Shown here piece after piece: positions 1 through 8,432 of a stretch of DNA of 64,000 bases. The stretch's first letter is position 1. Each line of letters starts with the position of its first letter. The translations under genes and the position numbers were made by a program. Under the pieces are notes generated by a model. The model had not been told where the DNA came from, ran no database searches, and was given only the letters and a program-made list of their open reading frames with translations. Source of the DNA: Bradyrhizobium cytisi (GTDB lineage: Bacteria; Pseudomonadota; Alphaproteobacteria; Rhizobiales; Xanthobacteraceae); assembly GCF_008123515.1 (NCBI RefSeq), contig NZ_VSSR01000011.1, positions 186,001 to 250,000 of the forward strand, in the 5' to 3' direction.

Positions 1-447
1 ATGCGCGAGGATGATGCCGAAATAGGTATTGGCGAGCCCGACGCGGGCATAAAACAGATAGGTTCCGACCGCCGTCACGACGACCGGGACGATCAGGGGC
101 GAAATCAGCAAAGGCACGACGAACCGCCGCGCCGGGAATTTCGGATCCGACAGGCCGATCGCGGTCAGCGTTCCCAGCACGGTCGCCAGCACGGTCGATC
201 CCAATCCGATCAGCAGGCTGTTGCCGATGGCGGCGCGCCAGCGCGGCGTCCCGAGCACGACTTCGTACCACCGCGTTGAAAGCCCGGCGAGCGGGAAGGT
301 GAAGAATGAACCGCTGTTGAAAGACAAGGGCACCGGCACGAAAATCGGCACGACGAGGAAGATCAGCACCAGCACGCACCAGAACCAGAGCGCGGTGACG
401 CGGACCCATTCGGCGGTCGTTGGGTATGGCGACAACATGGCGTTCAT
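1..447 (-). CDS. ABC transporter permease, PotC-like (3' part outside window)
   Basis: Inner-membrane permease of a spermidine/putrescine-type ABC importer; the gene runs off the left edge, leaving about 149 codons. The visible part has an N-terminal transmembrane helix (residues about 17-37), a periplasmic loop with a WYE motif, and the first helices of the BPD_transp_1 domain (NSLLIGSTVLATVLGT). The ATG at 447 overlaps the stop of the upstream permease as ATGA, which fixes the start and implies translational coupling. It is the last visible gene of the four-gene importer operon. PotC-type assignment rests on order and helix pattern; the substrate is unknown. Confidence 0.85.
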   Translation of the reverse strand, partial: MNAMLSPYPTTAEWVRVTALWFWCVLVLIFLVVPIFVPVPLSFNSGSFFTFPLAGLSTRWYEVVLGTPRWRAAIGNSLLIGLGSTVLATVLGTLTAIGLSDPKFPARRFVVPLLISPLIVPVVVTAVGTYLFYARVGLANTYFGIILAH

Positions 448-1655
448 CCCATCTTGAAGAGATCGAGACCGAGGTACCGCGTCAGGGTGACGTAAAGGCC
501 GAGGGTAGAGGCGAGCAGCACGAAGCTCAACGCCGCCGCCATCTCCCAATTGAGCTCGACGTTGACGTAGTTGGCGATGAAATTGCTGATCAACTGGTCG
601 CTTGCCCCGCCGATTAGCACCGGCGTGATGTAGTAGCCGAGGCACAGGATGAAGGTGAGCAGGCAACCGGCGAGAACGCCGGGCATGACTTGCGGCAGAT
701 AGACCCGCCAGAACGCGGTGAAAGGCCGGGCTCCAAGTGATTGGGCGGCTCTGACCAGCGAAGGCTTGACCGAGCGCATCACGCTGTAGATCGGCAGCAG
801 CGTAAAGGGCAGCTGGATATGCGTCATCGCGATGATGAGCCCGGTGCGGCTGTACATCAATTCGAGGCGATCCGACGTCAGGCCGAGCCAGAGCAACAGG
901 TCGTTGAGCAGGCCGAATTTCTGCAGGATCACGGTCCAGGCGGCGGTACGCACAAGGATCGACGTCCAAAACGGCAGCAGCACCAGAACGAGGACCATGC
1001 CGGCAACCGCGGGGCGCAGGTTGGTGATTACGAAGGCGAGCGGAAAGGCGAGCGCCAGCGTTGCGAGCGTGACGATCGTTGCGATCAGAAACGTCCGGCC
1101 AAAGACCCGGAGGAAGACCGCCTGGTCGGCCGGAACCGCGCCGATGGTCCCCCGCTCGGTCCATCGCAGGTCAAAGGCGCTGAGGAGATAGAACGAGGTG
1201 AAGCGGTTTGTGCCGGTGCGAATAGCCGCCCAGCTTTGCTCTTCGCCGAGCAGCGGAGCCGCCTTGATCATCGCCTCCTTGCCCGTCGCCTGATCCTGCG
1301 TGGCGATGCGCGCTACGCGGAGCACCTGGCTGCGGGCGCCGGGCAGGCGGGTGTTGAGGGCCTTGGCGAATTCATAAACGGCGCCTGCCGCCTGCGCCTG
1401 CTTCAAATCGGCCGCCAAGGCGAGGAAGACGGGCTCGCCGGGCACGCCGGCGCCGCTGTCCTGCCGGAGCGCCGCGATGGTGTGAGGCAGCGCATTGGCA
1501 ATTGTCGGCTCGTAGACGGCCCGCGACAGCAGCGCGACGATCGGCGCGCCGAAACTGAACAACAGAAGCAGCAGGAGCGGGGCCGCCAACGCAAGCGGAC
1601 GCAGGCCGTCCCATCGGTCCGTTGTGCCGATTTTCGGTAAGGCGATCGATGACAT
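444..1655 (-). CDS. ABC transporter permease, PotB-like, with large periplasmic insert
   Basis: First permease of the polyamine-type importer, 403 aa against about 290 for the family. The N-terminal helix (residues about 19-46, leucine-rich) is followed by a hydrophilic stretch of roughly 130 residues before the six-helix transport domain (about 185-400). The EAA-like loop is visible as SLGARPFTAFWRVYLPQVMPG. The start ATG has GAGGGGTG a few bases upstream. It follows the binding-protein gene by 65 nt and overlaps the next permease by 4 nt. The large periplasmic insert could contact the binding protein; that is inference. Confidence 0.88.
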   Translation of the reverse strand: MSSIALPKIGTTDRWDGLRPLALAAPLLLLLLFSFGAPIVALLSRAVYEPTIANALPHTIAALRQDSGAGVPGEPVFLALAADLKQAQAAGAVYEFAKALNTRLPGARSQVLRVARIATQDQATGKEAMIKAAPLLGEEQSWAAIRTGTNRFTSFYLLSAFDLRWTERGTIGAVPADQAVFLRVFGRTFLIATIVTLATLALAFPLAFVITNLRPAVAGMVLVLVLLPFWTSILVRTAAWTVILQKFGLLNDLLLWLGLTSDRLELMYSRTGLIIAMTHIQLPFTLLPIYSVMRSVKPSLVRAAQSLGARPFTAFWRVYLPQVMPGVLAGCLLTFILCLGYYITPVLIGGASDQLISNFIANYVNVELNWEMAAALSFVLLASTLGLYVTLTRYLGLDLFKMG

Positions 1656-1720
1656 GAGGCACCCCTCGCGTGGCGTTAGGACCGGGTGGTGCCCGATCGG
1701 CGTTCTCGTCGCGGCCTATT

Positions 1721-2770
1721 CTATTGGGCGAGCCAGGCGTTGAAGCGCTTGACCAAGTCCTCGCCATGGTCACCCCAGAATTCGACGTCGCCGACCAGGT
1801 AGCTCTTCATGTGATCGGGCGCGGTGGGGAGTTTCGGCAGGACCTCCTTGGGAACGAACGGCGTCGCATCCGTCAGCACCGGACCATAGGGAATGAAGCG
1901 GCCGAGCCGCGCGCCGACTTCAGGATCGGCCGCATAGGCGAGATATTTGTAGGCGAGGTCGAGGTTCTTGGCGCTCTTCGGAATCGCGATCATGTCATAT
2001 TCGACGATCTGGTTGTCCCAGACGATCGCGAAGGGGCGCTTGTCCTGGTCGATCGCGTTTTGAATGCGCCCGTTCCACGCGGTCGTCATGACCACCTCCT
2101 TGGAGGCAAGCAGTTGCGGCGGCTGTGCGCCGGCATCCCACCAGACGATATCCTTCTTGATGGTGTCGAGCTTCTTGAAGGCGCGGTCGACCCCGGCCAA
2201 GGTTCCCAGCACTTTGTAGATGTCGGCGATCGGCACGCCATCGGCCATCAGAGCCCATTCCAGATTCTGCGCGGGCGCCTTGCGCATGGCGCGCTTGCCG
2301 GGGAATTTCTTGGTGTCGAAAATATCGAGCACGGAAGTCGGCGCCTCTTTCAGCACGGTCGTGTCATAGGCCAACACGTCGCCATAGACATCGATGCCGA
2401 CGCCGCAATCGAGCGCCGTGCCTGGCAGGAATCGCGAACGATCGGCGACCTTCGAATAATCGAGGCGGATCAGAACGCCGGCGTCGCAGCCTTGCAGGAC
2501 CGTCGAGGTTTCGACCGTCACGAGGTCGATCGGCACATTGCCGGTCTCGACCATCGCTTTGATCTTGCCGAGCTCGCCGGTATATTCCTGCTCGTTGAAC
2601 TTGATGCCCATCTTCTTGGCGAACGGCTCGAACCAGGCCTGCCGCAGCGCCGCCTGCCACGCGCCGCCGGTGGCCATGACGGTGAGTTCTTCGGCGCTGG
2701 CGGGTTGAAGCTGGCCAACGATCGCGGCGCTCGCCAAGGCAAGCAAGGTCGTCCTGGATACTCGCTTCAT
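1721..2770 (-). CDS. Periplasmic solute-binding protein of polyamine-type ABC importer (PotD-like)
   Basis: Periplasmic binding protein, 349 aa. It starts with a Sec signal peptide (MKRVSRTT, hydrophobic core, cleavage near PASA-EELTVMATGG). The mature protein has SBP_bac_8-type features: DLVTVETSTVLQGCDAG, a W-x-DN segment and the C-terminal LDLAYKYLAYAADPEVGARLGRFIPYGP typical of PotD/PotF relatives. A longer in-frame start exists at 2851, but the ATG at 2770 is preceded by GGGAGCG, overlaps the ATPase stop (ATGA) and gives a proper signal peptide, so it is preferred. The ligand is probably an amine or amino-acid-like compound given the neighbouring oxidase; this is inference. Confidence 0.9.
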   Translation of the reverse strand: MKRVSRTTLLALASAAIVGQLQPASAEELTVMATGGAWQAALRQAWFEPFAKKMGIKFNEQEYTGELGKIKAMVETGNVPIDLVTVETSTVLQGCDAGVLIRLDYSKVADRSRFLPGTALDCGVGIDVYGDVLAYDTTVLKEAPTSVLDIFDTKKFPGKRAMRKAPAQNLEWALMADGVPIADIYKVLGTLAGVDRAFKKLDTIKKDIVWWDAGAQPPQLLASKEVVMTTAWNGRIQNAIDQDKRPFAIVWDNQIVEYDMIAIPKSAKNLDLAYKYLAYAADPEVGARLGRFIPYGPVLTDATPFVPKEVLPKLPTAPDHMKSYLVGDVEFWGDHGEDLVKRFNAWLAQ

Positions 2771-3954
2771 GAAACGCTCCCTATGTTCGCTGAGCTGCCG
2801 TCCGGGACGGCGCCTGCCGGAAAAGCCCGGCAATCGGATATAGGCCAGCAAAGGTCGATCGCTTCGCCCGCCGCCATCGTTGCTTCAGGTCCGACTTTTA
2901 CAGTCAGGATCTGCCCGCTCGCCAAACGCGCGAGTAGGCGCTGATGGTCGCCGTGATAGATTCGGCCATCGACCGTCGCCTGAAACCGGTTGTCCGAATC
3001 CGCGCCGGCGCCCGACAGCCCGATCCGCTCGGGCCGGATCGTCAGATGGACCGGCGCGCCCGGACGAATATCGCCGATCGCCATCGCGGTCGTCTTCAAT
3101 CCTGTTGGCAGCGCGACCAGACATTGATTGCCGACGACGCGTTCGACGACACCATCCAGTGCATTGTTTTCGCCAATGAAGCCTGCGACGAACGCAGTCG
3201 CCGGCTTATTGTAAAGCTCGTCCGGCGTTCCGATCTGATCGATGGCGCCGCTTTCGAAGATGGCGACGCGATCCGACATCGTCAGTGCTTCGCTCTGGTC
3301 GTGCGTCACGTATACGATGGTGACGCCGAGCATCTGATGGATCTGCATCAATTCGATCTGCATGTGCTCGCGCAGCTTCTTGTCGAGAGCGCCGAGGGGT
3401 TCGTCCATCAGAACGAGGGTCGGCTGGAAGACGAGCGCGCGGGCGAGCGCGACACGCTGCTGCTGACCGCCCGAGAGCTGCGCCGGCTTGCGGTCCTTGA
3501 AGCGCTCCAACTGCACCATTTCGAGGGCGCGCACGACGCGCGGCCCGATCTCCGCCCTCGGCAGCTTTCTCACCGACAAAGGGAAGGCGACGTTGTCCGC
3601 TACGCTCATATGCGGAAACAGCGCGTAGTTCTGGAACACCATGCCGATGTTGCGTTCATAGGGCGGCAGGCGGTCGACCGACTTGCCATCGAGCGTAATG
3701 ACGCCCTCGCTCGGACGTTCGAAGCCCGCCAGCATGTTCAAGGTCGTGGTCTTGCCGGAACCTGAGGGACCGAGGAACGTCAAAAACTCGCCCCGGCCGA
3801 TGCTCAAATTCAACCGGCGGACCGCATGAAAATTGCCGTACGATTTCTCGACGTCAATGAATTCGACAAATTTGGCGTCGCCTTGGCCCGTTGCGAGTCG
3901 CGCGCCTGCCGCAAGGGGACTACGAAGCGACGAACTTTGTCCGGTCGAAACCAT
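2767..3954 (-). CDS. ABC transporter ATP-binding protein, PotA-like
   Basis: Cytoplasmic ATPase of the importer, 395 aa. Walker A GPSGSGKTT, Q-loop (VFQNYALFPHMSV), signature LSGGQQQRVALARAL, Walker B LVLMDEP and H-loop (VTHDQSEA) are all intact. A C-terminal TOBE domain (about 290-375) is typical of PotA/MalK ATPases. GGAGGTGGAGCG stands directly before the ATG at 3954, so this start is preferred over the in-frame one at 3981. It is the first gene of the minus-strand operon, divergent from the MocR-type regulator. Confidence 0.92.
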   Translation of the reverse strand: MVSTGQSSSLRSPLAAGARLATGQGDAKFVEFIDVEKSYGNFHAVRRLNLSIGRGEFLTFLGPSGSGKTTTLNMLAGFERPSEGVITLDGKSVDRLPPYERNIGMVFQNYALFPHMSVADNVAFPLSVRKLPRAEIGPRVVRALEMVQLERFKDRKPAQLSGGQQQRVALARALVFQPTLVLMDEPLGALDKKLREHMQIELMQIHQMLGVTIVYVTHDQSEALTMSDRVAIFESGAIDQIGTPDELYNKPATAFVAGFIGENNALDGVVERVVGNQCLVALPTGLKTTAMAIGDIRPGAPVHLTIRPERIGLSGAGADSDNRFQATVDGRIYHGDHQRLLARLASGQILTVKVGPEATMAAGEAIDLCWPISDCRAFPAGAVPDGSSANIGSVS

Positions 3955-3985
3955 CGCTCCACCTCCCAAGGTTGCCCACAATTAT

Positions 3986-4021
3986 GTGACCACACAATAG
4001 ACGATTGAGTGACCGTACAAT
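3986..4021. promoter_or_regulatory. Direct repeat, candidate operator of the MocR-type regulator
   Basis: Two 13-nt direct repeats, GTGACCACACAAT (3986-3998) and GTGACCGTACAAT (4009-4021), lie 23 nt apart in the gap between the importer operon and the MocR-type gene. They differ at two positions. MocR/GabR-type regulators are known to bind direct repeats, so this is a reasonable operator. No promoter boxes could be assigned with confidence. Confidence 0.45.
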
Positions 4022-4141
4022 GCGGAAATCTGAGCGTCAAGGCTATCAAATGATGCAATTTACGGCGTCGACCATGTCATATAATAGGCAGTTGAAGCCG
4101 TAAGGAATGCATACAAGTCGGATTGTCCGATTCTTTTCTCC

Positions 4142-5578
4142 ATGTTAAGAATGCCTTGGCCAAGACAAGAACGCTCGGGGCACCCAGCCGAAATGCTCGA
4201 AAATCTGGAACTGCCGGACAACGATCGACCGATTTATCAGCGTTTGGCGGATGCCATCGGTGAACGAATTGCTTGCGGCGAACTGGCTGAGGGCGACAGG
4301 TTGCCGCCACATCGAGAAATTGCGCGCCTGCTCGGCATCAATGTCACGACCGTCACCCGCGCCTTCTCGGCCTTGCAACAGCGCGGACTCGTTGAGGCGC
4401 GCCCCGGCCGCGGGACACTTGTCGCCGCGAAGGAGACGGAGGAAGGTGGATTCAAATCCGCGCCCAGCGATGAGGCCGGTCTGATCGATCTGTCCGTCAA
4501 CAGGCCGGCGACGTCGGCTTATCGCGACGCGCTGGCGCTTCTTCTGCCGCACATCGCCAAAGATCGCCGATTTGGCGCGTTGCAAGACTATCATCCCCCG
4601 GAAGGTCCGCTATGGGCGCGCGCCGCGGCTGCGGATTGGCTCAATGGCGTAGCGGGCGATGGCGATGCCGGTCGCGTTGTCCTGACCGACGGCGCTCAGC
4701 ATGGCCTTGCCTGTGTGCTACGGGCCCTGACGCAGCCCGACGATGTCGTCCTCGCTGATTCCATCACCTATCAAGGCATCAGCGCGCTTTGCCGGTCACA
4801 AGGTGTCGACCTGCGTGGGGTGTCGATCGACCGAGAGGGCATGCGGCCGGATGCTCTCGAGGCGGCTTGCGCGACCTTGCGCCCTCGCGCGGTTTTCCTC
4901 GTACCCAGCTTGCACAATCCGACAACGGTTACATTGAGCGAAGAGCGCCGCCGCGCGCTCGGGGCGATTGCGCGGCGCCATAACGTGCTGATCATCGAGG
5001 ACGATGTCTACCGTCCGTTGCTCGATCGCGCCATTCCATCTTTCGCGGCCCTCGAACCTGAACTCACCGTCCACATCAGCGGCCTATCGAAATGCATCGC
5101 ACCCGGCCTGCGCTACGGATTTGTGGTCGCGCCACGCGCAGTCTTGGGCAATGTCGCGGCGGCGCTGCGGATTGATTGCTGGAGCATCAGCCCGCTCACG
5201 GCATTGGTTGCCACCGTTTTGCTGGAAGAGGGGACCGCGAAGCGGATCATCGAATTCCAGCGCGAGGAACTGCGCCGGCGGCAGGCCATTTTGCGCGACG
5301 CCCTCGCGGCATTCGATGTTCAGACGGACGAGACGTCGCCTCACGCCTGGCTGCATTTGCCCGAACCGTGGCGAGGCGCTGCTTTCGCGCGCGCCTGCCG
5401 TCAGCGCGGCGTAGGCGTGCTTCCTGCGGACGCATTTGCGGTAGGACGCGAAACGCTCGCCCACGCCGTGCGCATCAATGTGGGCGCGGCGCCTTCAGCC
5501 GGCGAATTGCGGCAGGCGCTTTCGATCATGGCTGAACTGCTGAATGCCGGTCATCTCGAAATCTCGGGCGCGGTGTGA
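4142..5578 (+). CDS. MocR-type regulator (GntR winged helix fused to aminotransferase fold I)
   Basis: Probable PLP-dependent transcription factor, 478 aa. A GntR winged-helix domain (about 25-95: PIYQRLADAIGERIACGELAEG, LPPHREIARLLGINVTTVTRAF) is followed by a full aminotransferase fold-I domain. The PLP lysine is in GLSKCIAPGLRYGF (K317), with IIEDDVY and an HNPTT segment as cofactor contacts. Length fits the family. An alternative ATG at 4193 lies closer to the DNA-binding domain; neither start has a strong ribosome site. It is divergent from the ABC operon and 6 nt upstream of the FAD oxidase, so it probably controls both. Confidence 0.9.
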   Translation: MLRMPWPRQERSGHPAEMLENLELPDNDRPIYQRLADAIGERIACGELAEGDRLPPHREIARLLGINVTTVTRAFSALQQRGLVEARPGRGTLVAAKETEEGGFKSAPSDEAGLIDLSVNRPATSAYRDALALLLPHIAKDRRFGALQDYHPPEGPLWARAAAADWLNGVAGDGDAGRVVLTDGAQHGLACVLRALTQPDDVVLADSITYQGISALCRSQGVDLRGVSIDREGMRPDALEAACATLRPRAVFLVPSLHNPTTVTLSEERRRALGAIARRHNVLIIEDDVYRPLLDRAIPSFAALEPELTVHISGLSKCIAPGLRYGFVVAPRAVLGNVAAALRIDCWSISPLTALVATVLLEEGTAKRIIEFQREELRRRQAILRDALAAFDVQTDETSPHAWLHLPEPWRGAAFARACRQRGVGVLPADAFAVGRETLAHAVRINVGAAPSAGELRQALSIMAELLNAGHLEISGAV

Positions 5579-5584
5579 GGCGCC

Positions 5585-6832
5585 GTGGCGGAGTTGATCA
5601 AAACAGACGTCGCGATTGTCGGAGCCGGAATCATCGGCCTTGCGATTTCATTTCGGCTGGCGGGAGCTGGCCGTGAAGTCGTTGTCGTCGATCCGAACGA
5701 GGCAGGTTCGGGCGCCTCGTACGGCAATGCCGGGACATTGGCTCCTTACGCCTGTGCGCCGGTCGGCAACCCCGACGTTCTCTGGAATCTGCCGAACCTG
5801 CTTCTCAAGGCGGACAGCCCTCTGACCGTCAGGCTAGCCGCCTTACCCGCACTCGTTCCCTGGCTGTCGCGGTTCGTTTGGCAATCCGCGCCGGCTCGAG
5901 CGCGCCGCAACGGACACGCGCTTGCGGGCTTGCTCAAGGATGCGATGCCGGATTGGCGAGCGCTCGCCGAAGAGGCTCGACTTGCGGACCTGCTTCGCTA
6001 TGAAGGCTGCCTCTATTACTATCGGGGAAAGCTTCCGCAAAAAGATAGCGAGTGGGGCGCCCGGCTGCGGAACGAGTTCGGCGTCCGACAGGAATGGCTG
6101 ACGTCGGCAGAGGTCGCAAGGCTGGAGCCCGCGCTTCCTCCCGCGGCCGGCGGCGTTTTTTTCCCCGATGCGGCCCATACCGTCGATCCAGCCGTGATGA
6201 CCCGCCGACTGGCGGCCGCAGCCGAGGCCAAGGGTGCTACGTTCGAACGCGCCCGCGTGGATCGGCTGGAGCCGCAGGACAGCGGACGCATCCGCTTGAT
6301 CTGCCGCGACCGCACGATCGAAGCGCATACGGTCGTGCTCGCCGCCGGCGCCTGGTCGCAGTCTCTGGCTGCGCCAATTGGAGAGAATATTCCCCTCGAT
6401 ACGGAGCGCGGCTACCACATTGAATTCGCGATGGATGTCTGTCCGATCAACAGGCCCGTCAGCCCGGTCGATCTGGGCTTCTATATCACACCCATGGCCG
6501 GTCGTTTGCGGGTCGCGGGAACGGTCGAGCTTAGTGGCCTCTCGGCACCGCTCAATCAGAAGCAAATTGCTGTCCTGGAGCGAGGCGTCCGCAAGCTTTT
6601 CCCGAATCTCGGACCCGTTCAATCGCAGTGGCTCGGCTTTCGCCCCTCGCTTCCGGATTCGCTGCCCGTCATTGGACCGAGCCGACGCTATCCGAACCTG
6701 ATCCACGCCTTTGGACACGGACACCTCGGCATGACCTTGGCCGGCGTAACCAGCCGCGTTGTTGTAAGCCTGATCGAAAGGCGCAATGATGTTCCGGACC
6801 TTTTCGCATTCCGACCTGACCGGTTTGGTTGA
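5585..6832 (+). CDS. FAD-dependent oxidoreductase, D-amino-acid dehydrogenase (DadA-like)
   Basis: Flavoprotein of the DAO/DadA superfamily, 415 aa, starting with GTG 6 nt after the regulator. The N-terminal dinucleotide-binding motif is VAIVGAGIIGLAISFRLAGAG with the acidic strand end VVVVDP. GASYGNAG and the C-terminal WLGFRPSLPDSLPVIGPS, with HAFGHGHLGMTLAG, are typical of DadA-like enzymes that oxidise an amine and reduce FAD. With the importer and MocR-type regulator it suggests uptake and oxidative deamination of an amino compound. The exact substrate cannot be read from the sequence; other DAO-superfamily activities remain possible. Confidence 0.87.
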   Translation: MAELIKTDVAIVGAGIIGLAISFRLAGAGREVVVVDPNEAGSGASYGNAGTLAPYACAPVGNPDVLWNLPNLLLKADSPLTVRLAALPALVPWLSRFVWQSAPARARRNGHALAGLLKDAMPDWRALAEEARLADLLRYEGCLYYYRGKLPQKDSEWGARLRNEFGVRQEWLTSAEVARLEPALPPAAGGVFFPDAAHTVDPAVMTRRLAAAAEAKGATFERARVDRLEPQDSGRIRLICRDRTIEAHTVVLAAGAWSQSLAAPIGENIPLDTERGYHIEFAMDVCPINRPVSPVDLGFYITPMAGRLRVAGTVELSGLSAPLNQKQIAVLERGVRKLFPNLGPVQSQWLGFRPSLPDSLPVIGPSRRYPNLIHAFGHGHLGMTLAGVTSRVVVSLIERRNDVPDLFAFRPDRFG

Positions 6833-7224
6833 GTGATTTTTCGCGGCCGGGCTGTGTCTCGGAGCGCGCTGCACTCGCGACGACGCGAAGTTATACAATT
6901 ATTTCAATTTCGTAAGAGTTCGCAGTTTTATTCTGAATGGCGCACCAAAAGTACGATGTTCTGCGATTTTCTATCGGATCCCGCGATGCGGCTCGCAACC
7001 GAGCTCGATTTCCATCGCCGGCGGATGATTGTTGTTGATAATCCGAATCGACGAACTTCGCGATCTCGGGCCTCCGTTGGCTGGCACCGGGCGAGGCAAA
7101 TACTTCGCTCCCGCGCGCTGTCCACGGCTGCCAGCCTGGTGATGTCGTCGATCAGGGAGGGCGGCCGAGCGCGCTGGCCGTTTTGATCCGAAATAGTGCT
7201 TTTCTACTAGCGGCTTAGTCGGGG
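6833..7224. other. Intergenic stretch with no recognised gene
   Basis: About 390 nt between the FAD oxidase and the stress promoter. It is more AT-rich than its surroundings near 6890-6965. One 117-codon reading frame exists, but its composition (Arg/Ser-rich) and lack of a ribosome site argue against it. I see no RNA gene, repeat or clear terminator here. Confidence 0.5.
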
Positions 7225-7249
7225 GGAACTACACTTCTCGCACGGCGTT
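7225..7249 (+). promoter_or_regulatory. Candidate EcfG (general stress response) promoter
   Basis: GGAAC (7225-7229), then 16 nt, then CGTT (7246-7249). This matches exactly the GGAAC-N16/17-CGTT consensus known for EcfG-type ECF sigma factors of alphaproteobacteria. It lies about 60 nt upstream of the LuxR gene that heads the kaiBC group, giving a 5' leader of about 50 nt. Confidence 0.65.
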
Positions 7250-7308
7250 GTCAGGGCGAACATTTCAAAGTTCGTCAGCCCCATCACCAATCGCAAAGGG
7301 GAAACGCC

Positions 7309-7974
7309 ATGGATGACGTGGTGAATGATCGTTCGCGCCCGCAAGAACAGCTCGAGCGCGTCGTGACTGCACTCGGAACAGGAGCGGTGCTACTCGATTC
7401 CAATCGCGAGATCGCGTGGATCGATGAGCGCACCCGCGAGCGCCTGAACGGAGGCATCGACGAGCTCGCCGCGTCGTTGCGCACGCTCGATGCCGGCGCC
7501 GCCGTTCATTGTTGTCTCTCCGCCCAACAGATCGTGATCAATGGAGATGCGGTCACGATATGCCTTATTCAGGAACGCGAGCTTTCCCGGGACGAGCATG
7601 GACGTGATGCGGTTACGGCGCTCGAGGCCGCGTTGGCCGATCCATCCCGGTTTACGCGCTCGATCATCGAAGCGCTCAAGGCGTTCCGTAAAGCCAAGCC
7701 GGCGCCAAGAACCTCGGATCTGGACATTCTCTCCGATCGCGAGCGCGAAGTCTTGGGCCTGATCTGCGAGGGCCGCAGCGATACCGAAATGGGGACCATG
7801 CTCAATCTTTCACAGAATACGATCCGCAACCACATCGCCTCGCTGTATCGGAAGATCGGTGTGAACCGCCGCAGCGCCGCTATGATTTGGGCGCGTGAGC
7901 GCGGCATCACGCCTCAAGATGCCTTGTCCGGACGGCGGCGGACGTCGCCGCGCCCGAGTCCCTCGGTTGAATAA
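7309..7974 (+). CDS. LuxR-family transcriptional regulator
   Basis: DNA-binding regulator, 221 aa. The C-terminal GerE/LuxR helix-turn-helix spans about 145-205 (LSDREREVLGLICEGRSDTE, then LNLSQNTIRNHIASLYRKIG). The N-terminal half (about 10-100) contains a short PAS-like strand pattern (VTALGTGAVLLDSNREIAW) with no receiver aspartate, so it is not a classical response regulator. AAAGGGGAAACGCC gives a good ribosome site. It is the first gene after the EcfG-type promoter and may regulate or sense input for the kaiBC-kinase group; its target is unknown. Confidence 0.85.
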   Translation: MDDVVNDRSRPQEQLERVVTALGTGAVLLDSNREIAWIDERTRERLNGGIDELAASLRTLDAGAAVHCCLSAQQIVINGDAVTICLIQERELSRDEHGRDAVTALEAALADPSRFTRSIIEALKAFRKAKPAPRTSDLDILSDREREVLGLICEGRSDTEMGTMLNLSQNTIRNHIASLYRKIGVNRRSAAMIWARERGITPQDALSGRRRTSPRPSPSVE

Positions 7975-8126
7975 GGCTTACTAGAAGGTTGGTATTTCTC
8001 TCTCTCTTGCGCACGAGGCGAGGAAACGCTCTTACTTTGCGATCCATCGCGCGTGCGGATGAAATCGATCATCCGTACTGAAAGGGGTGGCAGCGGGTCT
8101 GCCGTCGCCCGCTGGCGCCCCGCGAT

Positions 8127-8432
8127 GTGCAACCAGGGCCACGCCCCGTGATCGACCCAATTCTACGCCTCTACGTTGCCGGGACCTCGGCAACTGCCCG
8201 GCGGGCTGAGAAACAGCTTGCCGAGCTTCAGGCGCGCATCCATCCGGCGTGCAAGGTCGAAATCATCGACGTTCAGGAGAGGCCGGAACTCGCTGAAAAG
8301 TCAGGCATCCTGGCGACGCCAACGCTCGCGTACGAAAGCCCTGAGCGCTCGCGGCGCATCGTCGGCGATCTCGGCGACACCAGGCGTGTCCTGGATTTTC
8401 TCGGCATAGAACTGAAAGGGAAGTCCGCATGA
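8127..8432 (+). CDS. kaiB: KaiB-like circadian clock protein
   Basis: Small thioredoxin-like protein of the KaiB family, about 101 aa. LRLYVAGTSATARRAEKQLAEL is the first strand and helix, and IDVQERPELAEKSGILATPTL is the diagnostic KaiB segment; the end (RRIVGDLGDTRRVLDFLGI) also fits. KaiB binds KaiC and, in cyanobacteria, switches fold to do so. The start is uncertain: GTG at 8127 gives the longest form and GTG at 8148 a form nearer the family's usual N-terminus; neither has a good ribosome site. The stop overlaps the kaiC start (ATGA), so the pair is translationally coupled. Confidence 0.9.
   Translation: MQPGPRPVIDPILRLYVAGTSATARRAEKQLAELQARIHPACKVEIIDVQERPELAEKSGILATPTLAYESPERSRRIVGDLGDTRRVLDFLGIELKGKSA

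Noticed and set aside
6833..7186. 117-codon frame after the FAD oxidase
   Set aside because: No ribosome site, no domain, Arg/Ser-rich composition.
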